In this document: positions 16,503 to 25,388 of the stretch, in pieces
Layout: each line of letters starts with the position of its first letter
Position numbering within the stretch: the first letter of the stretch is position 1
NCBI GenBank assembly: GCA_047623945.1
Contig: JBLHOT010000004.1
Coordinates: 1-64,000 of the forward strand
Length of the DNA stretch: 64,000 nucleotides
DNA from: Arcticibacterium sp047623945
Lineage (GTDB): Bacteria; Bacteroidota; Bacteroidia; Cytophagales; Spirosomataceae
Direction of reading: 5' to 3'
The notes under the pieces: model-generated
Told to the model about the DNA's origin: nothing
The model's input: the letters and a program-made list of their open reading frames with translations, nothing else
The model's database searches: none
Position numbers and translations under genes: made by a program

Positions 16503-17286
16503 TTACTCCATGATGTTGGCTCCGCTAGCCATGACATCCTGAAATAGTGGTTGAAAACTAAACCAACCTGCTATCGGAAAGCCGACTTCGTTGTCACGAG
16601 TGCTTAATGCTACCTCATGGCTTATTGGCTGTAGTTTACTTTTTAAGGAGTCTGCTAGCACTTGGGATTGGCGTGAATGCTCTAAAGAAACAAACCACCA
16701 AACGGCCTCTTCTACAGAATTACCTACTGTAAGGATTCCATGATTTTTTAGAATAGCGGCCTTATTCTCTCCTAAAGCTTCAGCTATCTTGTCGCCTTCG
16801 GCTGTTTCCATCACTACGCCTGTATAGTCATCAAAAACAGCATGGTCATCATAAAAAGCAGAAGCATCTTGTGTTAGTGGGTCTATTTTTTTGCCAGTCG
16901 CAGACCAAGTTTTATCATAAACAGAGTGAGCATGAGCTGCGGCTATTACGTCTGGCCTGGCTAAGTGTAATCTACAATGAATTGCGAAAGCGGCTTGATT
17001 AAGTAAGGTGTGCTTGCCTTCTACTATTTTACCGTCCTGGTCTACTCTGATGAGGTCAGAGACTTTGATTTGATTAAAAGAAACGCCAAATGGGTTTACC
17101 CAAAAAGTTTCTGGAAATTCTGGATCCCTCACCCTAATATGTCCAGCTACACCTTCTGCAAAACCAAATTTACCAAATATATCTAAAACTAGCAGCAAGC
17201 ATCAATTTGCGATGGCTTCTTTCTTCTTGTACTGTCGCTCTTTTGGGTATCATGCCCTCTAAATGAGCGGGATTTTTAACTTTCAT
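16503..17286 (-). pseudogene. Class II aldolase/adducin family protein, frameshifted
   Basis: The long open frame (16503 to about 17198) encodes most of a class II aldolase-like protein: GVAGHIRVRDPEFPETFWVNPFG is in the family pattern, AAAHAHSVYDKTW gives metal histidines, and KNHGILTVG is present. It lacks an ATG and the usual N-terminal 35 residues. These are encoded just upstream in another frame: from the ATG at 17284-17286 the sequence reads …TVQEERSHRKLMLAASFR, then stops. Removing one T near 17182-17185 joins them as …AASFRIFGKFGFAEGVAGH, about 260 residues, the normal family length. It is thus a single +1 frameshift in an otherwise intact gene. It could also be a sequencing error. 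Confidence 0.8.
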
Positions 17287-17341
17287 TTTTGTTGATGTTT
17301 AACTAAACCAATTACTGCTTTGTTTTGAACTCATACACAGC

Positions 17342-18184
17342 CTATTTCTTTCCTATAAAAGGGTAAAATGCAGGTGTTTTTTTACAGTACTCTTCAAAGC
17401 CAGGTTTTGTCTTTTTAAGGGTGTTTTCTAACATAGCCACACCAGAAACTCTTCTTAGAAGAAAGGTCATGAGCATAGGCATAGCAATAAAAACGATGGA
17501 GTGACTAATGGCAAAACCAAAAAGATAAAAGCCCCACCAAACCATGGCGTCTCCAAAATAGTTGGGATGACGAGTCAATGCCCACAATCCTGTATTTAGC
17601 ACTTTGCCTTTATTTTCTGGGTTTGATTTGAACTTCTTCAATTGAGCATCGCCCGCTGTCTCAAAGAAAATACCTATGATCCAAACAACTATACCTAGAA
17701 TGTGTATCCACTTAAGGCTTTCTACTGCTGACTCGTAGGCTACAAAGAAAATGGAGGATAAAATCCAAACAAGAATCCCTTGAAGCAGAAAAACACGAAA
17801 AAATGAAATCCACCAATAGTTAATCCCCCCTTCTTTTCTGAATTGCTGGTAACGGAAATCCTCTGGCTTACCCATGTTTCTGATGCCCAAATAGAACGTG
17901 AGTCTACTTCCCCATAAAATACACATGAATAGAAATATATAATCAAATGACTCGTAGTTTCCAGATTCTCTGAAATAGTATACTGACATGAGTACGAAAC
18001 TAAAACCCCAGAAAATATCAATAATACTTGAGTCTTTTAGAGCCAGAGAGACTAGCCATAAAAATGTCATCCATCCGAGGACATAGAGCAGGCTTTCTTT
18101 GAAAATGGGATTACCCAAAGCTAGAAATACACTTAAGCCAACCATGGCTAATATGAGGAGGAGTCTAATGTATTTAGGGTTCAT
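17342..18184 (-). CDS. DUF1295 / isoprenylcysteine methyltransferase-like membrane protein
   Basis: A 280-residue inner-membrane protein with about seven hydrophobic segments. The motif GLWALTRHPNYFGDAMVWWGFYL near residue 200 is the conserved R-H-P-N-Y-F-G-D region of DUF1295 proteins, related to steroid 5-alpha-reductase and ICMT-type enzymes that bind a nucleotide cofactor at the membrane surface. The C-terminus FEEYCKKTPAFYPFI also fits. Substrate unknown. It follows the MFS gene after 26 bases and is probably cotranscribed. Confidence 0.8.
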   Translation of the reverse strand: MNPKYIRLLLILAMVGLSVFLALGNPIFKESLLYVLGWMTFLWLVSLALKDSSIIDIFWGFSFVLMSVYYFRESGNYESFDYIFLFMCILWGSRLTFYLGIRNMGKPEDFRYQQFRKEGGINYWWISFFRVFLLQGILVWILSSIFFVAYESAVESLKWIHILGIVVWIIGIFFETAGDAQLKKFKSNPENKGKVLNTGLWALTRHPNYFGDAMVWWGFYLFGFAISHSIVFIAMPMLMTFLLRRVSGVAMLENTLKKTKPGFEEYCKKTPAFYPFIGKK

Positions 18185-18210
18185 AATAAAAGGGGAAATT
18201 AGTTTTCAGT

Positions 18211-19701
18211 TCATTTACCTTGGATGGCTCCTTTAAGTGTGAAATAGGAGCCTGAAACAAAAAATAGGCCAACAATTCCTAGGACAGCTGTGGAAAGCTC
18301 GCTAATACTCTTTTTTGTCAAGCCAATTTGTAGAAAGAATAAACCTACAAAAAAGAGCAAGAAAACACCAAGGACAATTTGTAATATGGGTTTCATGTCT
18401 AGGTCTTTTTTAGTGATGGCCGTCGTTTTTTGACTAACCATGGCTTCTTTTGGATAGTGCTTTGAAGCCATATAAAAAAGAATGACACTCACGATGGTCG
18501 TCAAGAAAACGTAAGGAAACGCATAGCGAAGTGACTCATTGCCATAAGTTGGCTCCAGAAAGTCGCTGAGTATACCAGTTACTGTTGGGCCTATACCAAG
18601 GCCAATAATATTTAGAGCTAGAAAGAATAGGGCAGAGGAAAGAGCCCTCATTTTGGCATTTACCAAATTATGGCAAATCGCCAGACAAGGTCCTAAGTAA
18701 ATGGCTGTCAATAAAGAGGTGACAAATATGCCTATTAAAACGAGGGGGATGTTGTCATCAAAGAAGACAAAGTAGGAAGGAATGAAATTTAATGTAGCAG
18801 CCAAAATTGGAAGCCATAAATACCAACGGATGTCTTTTTTACCTAGACGATCACCCAAGTAACCACCCAAGAAAGTACCAATCATACCTCCAATACCCAT
18901 GGAGACACCTAGGGCCACACCTATCTGAGCAACAGGCATACCGTGAACTCTCGCTAAGAAAGGAGCCAAGAAATTACCTACCCCGTAGTTTGTCATGGTA
19001 TGAAAACCAGCACCAAGGCCTATCAAAACGAAAGTTTTTTTGGAGAGTAATAGTTTTAAGGCAGCCGCCATATTTGGCTTTTGAGTAGAGGTGTCTAGTT
19101 TTACTTCGTCTGTACGGCCCTTGCGAGGTTCTTTAACTGTGAAGTATACAAAAAGAGCATAAACGACTCCAGGGATTCCTAAAGCGAAAAAGGCCATTCG
19201 CCAGCCATAGTTAGCATCTATCCAGCCGCCTAAAGAATATCCGGCCAGAATACCGACATAAATACCAACCGAATATACGGCTAGTGCGGTGGCACGCTGA
19301 TGTGGCTTAAAGTAATCTGAAATAATGGAATGACTAGGGCCTGAACCGCCTGCCTCGCCGATGCCTACTCCAATTCTAGCAAGTAGCAGTTGCGTATAAT
19401 TTGCCACCAAACCAGAAACTGCCGTCATGGCACTCCAGATGGCTAAGGAGAGTACCACAACATTTTTCCGATTGTGATTATCGGCATATTTAGAAATAGG
19501 AAGTCCCAAACCCACGTAAAATATGGCGAAGGCTAATCCAGTAAGCATGCCCAATTGCGTATCTGATAGGCCTAGTTCCAGTTTTACAGATTCTTGGATA
19601 ATAACGAGAATCTGTCTATCTATGAAGTTAAAAGTATAAACACCAGAGAGTACCAGTAAAACATAAGCACGATATCGCTGACTATAATCATCTTTTCCCA
19701 T
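18211..19701 (-). CDS. MFS transporter, spinster-like
   Basis: A 496-residue 12-helix inner-membrane transporter. The start FNFIDRQILVIIQESVK carries the D-R motif of helix 1 seen in spinster-like MFS proteins; the loop KYADNHNRKNVV is a divergent MFS motif A, and RIGVGIGEAGGSGPSHSII is the matching helix 4-5 region. Bacterial members move organic acids, aromatic compounds or lipids. A C-terminal extension after helix 12 (about residues 420-496) holds two further hydrophobic segments. Substrate cannot be assigned. Confidence 0.82.
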   Translation of the reverse strand: MGKDDYSQRYRAYVLLVLSGVYTFNFIDRQILVIIQESVKLELGLSDTQLGMLTGLAFAIFYVGLGLPISKYADNHNRKNVVVLSLAIWSAMTAVSGLVANYTQLLLARIGVGIGEAGGSGPSHSIISDYFKPHQRATALAVYSVGIYVGILAGYSLGGWIDANYGWRMAFFALGIPGVVYALFVYFTVKEPRKGRTDEVKLDTSTQKPNMAAALKLLLSKKTFVLIGLGAGFHTMTNYGVGNFLAPFLARVHGMPVAQIGVALGVSMGIGGMIGTFLGGYLGDRLGKKDIRWYLWLPILAATLNFIPSYFVFFDDNIPLVLIGIFVTSLLTAIYLGPCLAICHNLVNAKMRALSSALFFLALNIIGLGIGPTVTGILSDFLEPTYGNESLRYAFPYVFLTTIVSVILFYMASKHYPKEAMVSQKTTAITKKDLDMKPILQIVLGVFLLFFVGLFFLQIGLTKKSISELSTAVLGIVGLFFVSGSYFTLKGAIQGK

Positions 19702-19922
19702 GATGTAATTTAAGGATTTAGTTAATTGCTAAGTGCAATCAATACTTAAAATTATACCATTGATAACATTTAAACCTGTCACTGTTTTTTTATGTTCCTG
19801 AATACAAGAGTTTTACGCATTTGGTATGAGAATGGATAGAACTGAAGGAAATATCGATTGAGGATAGTTTAAGGAAATCTGTTATCCTTGGATAAGGCTT
19901 TAGAGTCCCAAACGTGAGTTTC

Positions 19923-20981
19923 TTATAAGACTAAATCTGTCCCGTCTTCTTCTCGCTCTACTTTCTGCCATACTTTGTCACTATTCAGTTTAAAGGAACC
20001 CAAGTGTTTTTTGTTCCAGCTGTCAGGAGAAATTAGAGATAAAAATTGCTCATCTACATTCTTATTGGAATATAAGTGATAAACTTTCCCAATAATGGGC
20101 TCGGAACCCATTTTTGCATTATAAATGAGTTCGTTGGTTTGGTATTCGTCTACTAGTTTTTGATAGTCCTTTTTGATATTTTCTATCTTATTATTGAAGG
20201 TATGATTGAAACTACTGATACTACTATTTTTCCATGCCGATACTCCAGTTGGCTTTATGCTTGGTGCTCCAATATTAGTGCCGTAGGGTAGAATGCTAGA
20301 ATTATAGGTTTGACTGTTTTTATCAAAAGAAACATTATCTGGTCGTTCTTTGGAATGAAAATCTGGTATTTCAGATTTTAGAGCGTAAGGGTAATTGATG
20401 AATTTTTCTACAGCCGAGTATTGATTTAGGCCTGTAACCACCACATCATGTGCTTTTTCTAAATTAACTTGACCGTCTAGTTCTATATAGTTTTCATCAA
20501 TATTAAGGAATTGAATTTCTCCTATAATGAGATGTGTTCCGTTCGATTTGATTTCAATATCTTCTATAAGTTTCAAACCCATTTTAAGAGTACTATCTTT
20601 CACAAATGGAGCCTTAAAGTCGGAGCGATATTCCTCCTGTAGGTTACAAGCTTTGAATTCAGATTCGTTCTTTTCAAATTTGACCGAGGTATAATGTGCC
20701 TGTTTAAGAATAGATTTATGGACATGATTAAGTGTGTAAAATCCTGTCTCTTTGATATTCTCATAGGTATTTCTTTCTACAGTGAGTGGTCTCATAATAA
20801 AACCTAGCTGCGGAGGATTAGAACCTATATGAACTATAGAATTAAAAATAGCCAAGTTAGTCTGTCCCGAATTTGAGGCTGTGCCAATTAGATGGACAGC
20901 TTTATAACCAGAAAGAGAATTAATTAGCTTTAGTCTGTATTTAGAGTCTAAGCCCGAAATGTCTTGTTGAGTAATAATCAT
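19923..20981 (-). CDS. Flavin reductase-like domain fused to DUF2452
   Basis: A 352-residue soluble protein with two parts. Residues 1 to about 200 are a flavin reductase-like FMN-binding split barrel (NSLSGYKAVHLIGT, TNLAIFNSIVHIGSNPPQLGFIM and the NVHKS-like NHVHKS segment). Residues about 225-345 match DUF2452: PYGTNIGAPSIKPTG, a helical stretch, EPIIGKVYHLY and SPDSWNKKHLGSF. The linker near residues 205-225 is polar and probably flexible. DUF2452 normally occurs alone; its role is unknown. The frame is intact. An FMN- or NAD(P)H-dependent redox role is inferred from the first domain. A possible -7 box lies 18 bases upstream. Confidence 0.75.
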   Translation of the reverse strand: MIITQQDISGLDSKYRLKLINSLSGYKAVHLIGTASNSGQTNLAIFNSIVHIGSNPPQLGFIMRPLTVERNTYENIKETGFYTLNHVHKSILKQAHYTSVKFEKNESEFKACNLQEEYRSDFKAPFVKDSTLKMGLKLIEDIEIKSNGTHLIIGEIQFLNIDENYIELDGQVNLEKAHDVVVTGLNQYSAVEKFINYPYALKSEIPDFHSKERPDNVSFDKNSQTYNSSILPYGTNIGAPSIKPTGVSAWKNSSISSFNHTFNNKIENIKKDYQKLVDEYQTNELIYNAKMGSEPIIGKVYHLYSNKNVDEQFLSLISPDSWNKKHLGSFKLNSDKVWQKVEREEDGTDLVL

Positions 20982-20998
20982 AGTCGCAATTTGTCTAA

Positions 20999-21006
20999 CA
21001 AAAGTA
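20999..21006 (-). promoter_or_regulatory. Possible -7 box for the flavin reductase fusion gene
   Basis: On the minus strand the sequence is TACTTTTG, a match to TAnnTTTG, 18 bases before the ATG. No TTG was seen at the expected -33 distance. Confidence 0.35.
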
Positions 21007-21168
21007 AAGGTATATTAAACAGTATAGGCTATGAGAAACAGAATTTATCTTGTTATTCTTGCTAATGCAATAAAATAACTCTTGAATTAGGCCTGAGACA
21101 AGCAGATTTAATTAGGGCATAAACGAGTATTTTGCTCATAAGGTATTATTAAACAAAACGCTACATTG

Positions 21169-21513
21169 TTAAGAGTTCTGTGCTACGTTTTCTACACGTT
21201 CGGCTTTATCTAATTTGGATAAAGTAAGTCTTACCACACTGTCTTCTATGGCTCTTAGGTCATGAGGTATATTTCCCTCTAAAGTAAGCATAGCACCTTC
21301 CTTAAGCATAAGAGTTTCCTCTTGAACACGAAAATCGATTTGCCCAGAAAGTAAATGCACTAGGATAGGGAAAGGGGTTTTATGTTCTTTCATCACCTGA
21401 CCTTTTTTGAGCAAAATTCTTATCTCTTTAGAGAAAGAGGTTTCTAGGATTAGGGATGTTGAAACTTTGGACTCATTAAAAGTTAAATCCTGGCTAAATG
21501 ATGCTGTTTTCAT
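21169..21513 (-). CDS. Small cupin-domain protein
   Basis: A 114-residue single cupin. The barrel is recognisable from LLKKGQVMKEHKTPFPILVHLLSGQ, FRVQEETLMLKEGAML and GNIPHDLRAIEDS. H in KEHKTP and the later PHD histidine fit metal ligands. Stand-alone cupins of this kind act as sensors or in small-molecule binding. No close partner gene is seen. Confidence 0.72.
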   Translation of the reverse strand: MKTASFSQDLTFNESKVSTSLILETSFSKEIRILLKKGQVMKEHKTPFPILVHLLSGQIDFRVQEETLMLKEGAMLTLEGNIPHDLRAIEDSVVRLTLSKLDKAERVENVAQNS

Positions 21514-21707
21514 AAGTTCTTTTTTATGCTGTAAAGGACGTTATGATATTGCAGGTAAATAATGAGGAGGATCAGGTTTTGTATAGCGTGCCTATAAATA
21601 GGTGAAATGTGAAGTGATTATTCGTACAATGTGTAGATTAAAACAGAGGAGTTTTTAAACTTGAACACTTTGAGTACGACGTTGTTCACTTCAGAAAAGT
21701 ACCAGAT

Positions 21708-22085
21708 TTACTTACCAGCTTCCTGCACCTTAAACTCCATTAAGCCAGCTATCTGTTCTGCTCTTTGAATGGCTTCAATAGCTTTTAAGCCCGTAAAGTT
21801 TTCTTTGATTGTAGCTTCCCATTGTGCCAGCCACCTTTGAAAATGTTCTGGTTTCAGTGGGGCTTTTTTAGCCAGTTCTAAATGGACAGACATGGGGTTC
21901 CCCTTATATGTTTTGGAACCAAAAAGCATGGAGTCCCAGAAGTTATACATGATAGGGATATGAAGCTCCCAATCTAGTTTTACCACCGTAGTGAAAAAGT
22001 GACCTACGATGTCGTCAACAACCAGTTTCTCGTAAAAACGGTCAATTAAAAATTCTATGTCTTTTCTGTTTTCTAATTCCTTCAT
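21708..22085 (-). CDS. Group III truncated hemoglobin
   Basis: A 125-residue globin. FLIDRFYEKLVVDDIVGHFF at the start, the IMYNFWDSMLFGSKTYKGNPM segment and the proximal histidine in LKPEHFQRWL are the signature of group III truncated hemoglobins, heme proteins linked to oxygen, nitric oxide or peroxide handling. Length is normal. The ATG overlaps the stop of the upstream lipoprotein gene as ATGA, so both come from one transcript. Confidence 0.9.
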   Translation of the reverse strand: MKELENRKDIEFLIDRFYEKLVVDDIVGHFFTTVVKLDWELHIPIMYNFWDSMLFGSKTYKGNPMSVHLELAKKAPLKPEHFQRWLAQWEATIKENFTGLKAIEAIQRAEQIAGLMEFKVQEAGK

Positions 22086-22966
22086 TTTTCCAAACCTAGT
22101 TTACCTCTAAGGTAGCTGTCTTTATTCCCATTTTGCTGCCAATAGGGTGTTTTTAACGTAGCTATTCTTTTAGCCTTGGTGCTCAGCATTCTTCTGTTAG
22201 TACCATAACCACTTTCATAAACTTCTGTCCAATCCAGTATTTCTCTAGGAAAGTCTGAGGCATAAGTTATCTGCAAGGTTCTTTTTAATGATGGATAGTT
22301 TAACGAGTAAACCGTGTTTCCTTCTGCATCCTTTTGTGAAGAAGCTATAGCAGCGTAAGCTTTACTTTCTGTATGCGTTAGACCTAAGAATTGAAAGCCG
22401 GGAATAATCTTCGTTTTGCCGACGGGTAACTTTCCTGGATGTAACCTTATGATAGACCAAACATCGTCTTCAAGGATGTCTTTAGAGAGGCTGATGTTGT
22501 TACTTTCTCCTTCAAAATAAGAATCAAAACGTACCTCAAACTTGGCTTTATTTTTTAGTTCTCTAAAAGTATGCCCACACCATTCTTGAGAAGAAGAGCT
22601 GATTTTTAAAGAATTTGAGCTGCCATCTACTGGGTAGAACGTGCTGGTCATTAAGGAGTATGGATATATGCCGGTATTAAACTCCTTTGTGAAATTTAGT
22701 TTTAAGGCAGGTGTATCTTTTGATTTTGGATAATCGGCTTTAGCCCAAGATTTAGTGGAGAAGGGTTCTGTCACAAAAATCAAAACAGCCTTGCCCTCAT
22801 GCATTTCACCATATCTAGCTTGAATCAAGGCATAGCTTGTTATCTCGGCATCTCCTGCATACCAATATGCTTTTTCTGTTGGGTTCATTTCATCGCTTTT
22901 TACAGCATTTTGAGAATGAGACTGACAGCTAAGTAAGACAGCTAAAAGTAGAAATGAGGCTTTCAT
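22082..22966 (-). CDS. Conserved lipoprotein, two-gene unit with truncated hemoglobin
   Basis: A 294-residue protein. The lipobox LLSC puts the lipidated cysteine at position 14, so it is probably anchored in the outer membrane facing the periplasm. Conserved-looking blocks are YWYAGDAEITSYALIQARYGE, VTEPFSTKSW, NTGIYPYSLMTSTFYPV, SSSQEWCGHTF and the C-terminal LDWTEVYESGYG. I recall close homologues in Bacteroidota labelled septum formation inhibitor Maf, but nothing here resembles a Maf nucleotide pyrophosphatase, so I treat that label as wrong. Role unknown; the overlap with the globin gene hints at a redox or copper/heme link, but this is speculation. Confidence 0.7.
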   Translation of the reverse strand: MKASFLLLAVLLSCQSHSQNAVKSDEMNPTEKAYWYAGDAEITSYALIQARYGEMHEGKAVLIFVTEPFSTKSWAKADYPKSKDTPALKLNFTKEFNTGIYPYSLMTSTFYPVDGSSNSLKISSSSQEWCGHTFRELKNKAKFEVRFDSYFEGESNNISLSKDILEDDVWSIIRLHPGKLPVGKTKIIPGFQFLGLTHTESKAYAAIASSQKDAEGNTVYSLNYPSLKRTLQITYASDFPREILDWTEVYESGYGTNRRMLSTKAKRIATLKTPYWQQNGNKDSYLRGKLGLEK

Positions 22967-23073
22967 GATTTTCTTTTTTGTATTATAATAAACATACGGA
23001 ATTTAGCATCCTTTAGCACGATCTTGACTCAAGGCTTTTTACTATCGGCTATTCTGTTAAGAAAATAGGGCAC

Positions 23074-23134
23074 AAAAAAGCCTGAAAACTACTTTCTAGA
23101 AATCATGAGACTTCTTTCAGGATAATTTTCAGGC
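23074..23134 (-). terminator. Intrinsic terminator after the 3-keto-glycoside gene pair
   Basis: On the minus strand GCCTGAAAA pairs with TTTTCAGGC (9 bp) across a long loop and is followed by six T. It lies just past the stop of the oxidoreductase gene. Confidence 0.7.
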
Positions 23135-23146
23135 AATTAGTGAGGC

Positions 23147-24499
23147 TTAAAACTTCCTGTACGTTCCGTCAAGGAATTGGTTTGCTTCCTCTTCCTCAAA
23201 ACGAGCAGTGGCATTATCCCAATGCAGGGTTTGATTTGGAAACCTTCCCGCTATTACGCCTAATAATATAGTTTCAGTAAGTCTGGAAGCATAAGAGAAG
23301 GGAGCAGAACATTCGTCTTTGCCTAAGCAAGCATCCACAAATTGGTGGTAATGACGCTTGCCTTCTACATCATAATCTCTAAAGACATCACCTATTTTGC
23401 CAGCCTTTTTAAGCTTAGTAAGATCTAGTTCTAGGTATTTCCCGTCCACAATATGTCTTGGTAATTGCATGAAGTGAGGCAGAAGCAAGTTTCCTTTTTC
23501 GCCTACAAACATGGCACCTTGGTCTGGGAGCTCTTCATTGTCAGGAAGGATAAGGTTTTGGTGTTTTTCTGGTGCATTTACACCGTCATACCATACCCAT
23601 TTAAAGTTTTTGGTAGTGTATTTTGTGCCCGGAAATTCATAAGTCACAATATTCTCTTCTGGAAAACCAAAGCCAGTAGGCTTTCTGCAACTGTTTTTAA
23701 TGGTTTTAGGTACATCTAAATCCAGTGCATTATAAGGTGTATCAAAAATATGGACACCCATATCTCCTAAAGTTCCACAGCCAAAGTCTAGTATTTTACG
23801 CCAGTTACCTGGATGATAAACTCCTTCTTTATAAGGCCTATCAGCCGCAGTTCCTAACCAAAGGTTCCAGTTTAACCCTTCTGGTATTGGGTCAGAACCT
23901 TTAGGTGGAGGAGCATCATTTCCCCAGTTTTTAGGTGACCAAGCTCTTACCTCTTTTACTTTGCCAATAATGCCAGATTGAATGAGTAATGTGGCCAATT
24001 TATAGTCATAGAAAGAGTGAACCTGAATACCCATTTGGGTTACAAGCTTCTTTTCCGTAGCCTTTTTATTCATGGCTCTAGCCTCAGAAACATGATGTGT
24101 AAGAGGTTTTTGACAATAAACGGCCTTACCATGGTCCATAGCCAGCATGGAAGCAGGGGCATGTGAATGGTCTGGTGTAGAAACCACAACGGCATCTATA
24201 TCATCAGCCATTTCTTTGAGCATTATTCTGTAATCTGAATAAAGCTTGGCTTTGGGGTATGCTTCCTTTAAGGGCTCTAGCATTTTACTGTCCACATCAC
24301 AAAGTGCTATTACATCTACGGCTTCATGAGAAGAAATGGACCCCAGGTCAGCTTTACCCATAGTCCCTAGTCCTATATGTGCCGTTCTAAGGCGGCCATT
24401 TGTACTTTTAGCCCAAACCCATGAAGGTAGCATGGCGGCAGTAGCCACAGCGGCACCGCCTTTTAATAGTTCTCTTCTGTTTATCAGTTTTTGATTCAT
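23147..24499 (-). CDS. Tat-exported Gfo/Idh/MocA oxidoreductase (putative glycoside 3-dehydrogenase)
   Basis: A 450-residue protein with a twin-arginine signal (NRRELLKGGAAVATAAMLP) and a Rossmann start RTAHIGLGTMGKADLG. VVVSTPDHSHAPASMLAM and YCQKPLTH are the nicotinamide and substrate-site motifs of the family, and GCGTLGDMGVHIFDTP is the C-terminal-domain motif seen in secreted members. Its start overlaps the stop of the DUF1080 lipoprotein gene as ATGA. In Bacteroides thetaiotaomicron similar Gfo/Idh/MocA and DUF1080 proteins work together to oxidise glycosides at C3 and then cleave the 3-keto product; I infer the same route here. Confidence 0.82.
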   Translation of the reverse strand: MNQKLINRRELLKGGAAVATAAMLPSWVWAKSTNGRLRTAHIGLGTMGKADLGSISSHEAVDVIALCDVDSKMLEPLKEAYPKAKLYSDYRIMLKEMADDIDAVVVSTPDHSHAPASMLAMDHGKAVYCQKPLTHHVSEARAMNKKATEKKLVTQMGIQVHSFYDYKLATLLIQSGIIGKVKEVRAWSPKNWGNDAPPPKGSDPIPEGLNWNLWLGTAADRPYKEGVYHPGNWRKILDFGCGTLGDMGVHIFDTPYNALDLDVPKTIKNSCRKPTGFGFPEENIVTYEFPGTKYTTKNFKWVWYDGVNAPEKHQNLILPDNEELPDQGAMFVGEKGNLLLPHFMQLPRHIVDGKYLELDLTKLKKAGKIGDVFRDYDVEGKRHYHQFVDACLGKDECSAPFSYASRLTETILLGVIAGRFPNQTLHWDNATARFEEEEANQFLDGTYRKF

Positions 24500-25278
24500 A
24501 TTTTTTTGATTTTAATATTTCTAAACCATATCGGGCTTGAGTGGTCTTGAAGACCGATATATCCTCTCTTTGCTTTTGCGTAGTCTGGTGCATTACTCCA
24601 TTTTCCAGAATTTTTCTTGGCTTCCCATTCCTCTGACCAAGGTACAAAGGAAACGACCACCTTACCATTGAGCCAATGTTCTACTTTTTCAGGCGTAAAC
24701 ACTATTTTGGAGCTGTTCCATTCGCCTACAGGATTTAATTCTACTTGAGATTGGTCCGCAGGAGTCATGGCATAATCAGAGCCTGTTTTTTGCCAATCTT
24801 GAAGTTGGTTCAAATTTTCGGTTTCGCCCATACTCGTATTGTAATCAGTCAAATCATGCATAGAAGCATAGTTTTCGTCATCAATGAGCTGATATTCTGG
24901 AGCCAATGATGGAGGGCCAGCATCTGGGACTCCTTCAGGCAAGTGATAAAAAATACCGCTATTCCCACCTTTTGGTAACTTCCACTCTAGATAGAGCTCA
25001 AAGTTTTCAAACTCTTCTGCCCCATAAATGATGTCTTTGCCACCAGTGTAGTCTTGTTCTAAGCCTAATTCGGTATCATAAGTTAATTCCCCGTCTTTAA
25101 TTATCCATCCGGGGGGTAGTGCGTCGCCGTTGTAGGCTCTCCAGCCATCTGTGGAACTACCATCAAAAAGGCTTATCCAAGCTTCTTCTTGAGTTTCAGT
25201 TTCGTTTTCAGTAGTTGTCGTATTGCTACAAGCATTTAGAGTTATCAAAGCTAGGAGGGAGAAAAAGGTTTGTTTCAT
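24496..25278 (-). CDS. DUF1080 (3-keto-glycoside hydrolase/lyase-type) lipoprotein
   Basis: A 260-residue protein with a lipobox (LNAC, lipidated cysteine 17) and a single DUF1080 domain of concanavalin-like fold: WISLFDGSSTDGWRAYNG, FENFELYLEWKLPKGGNSGI, APEYQLIDDENYA, GEWNSSKIVF and GYIGLQDHSSPIWFRNIKI. Characterised DUF1080 proteins cleave 3-keto-glycosides produced by partner dehydrogenases. It is first in the pair and overlaps the oxidoreductase gene by 4 bases, which supports a shared pathway in the periplasm or at the outer membrane. The natural glycoside is not known. Confidence 0.85.
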   Translation of the reverse strand: MKQTFFSLLALITLNACSNTTTTENETETQEEAWISLFDGSSTDGWRAYNGDALPPGWIIKDGELTYDTELGLEQDYTGGKDIIYGAEEFENFELYLEWKLPKGGNSGIFYHLPEGVPDAGPPSLAPEYQLIDDENYASMHDLTDYNTSMGETENLNQLQDWQKTGSDYAMTPADQSQVELNPVGEWNSSKIVFTPEKVEHWLNGKVVVSFVPWSEEWEAKKNSGKWSNAPDYAKAKRGYIGLQDHSSPIWFRNIKIKKI

Positions 25279-25388
25279 ATATTAGGTTGAGTTTTAAATC
25301 ACCAATATAATGCGAATTGTCGGTGCTAACAAGATTCGAGTAGCTTGAAGAAGAGAATTTTCTTAAACTTCTGATTGTGGCCTCAAGT

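Noticed and set aside
16364..16537. Upstream extension of the GNAT gene
   Set aside because: It would overlap the aldolase gene's end and has no conservation; the internal ATG gives a normal start.
22082..22966. Septum formation inhibitor Maf as the product name
   Set aside because: The protein is a lipoprotein and shows no Maf motifs; I believe the name spread by annotation transfer.
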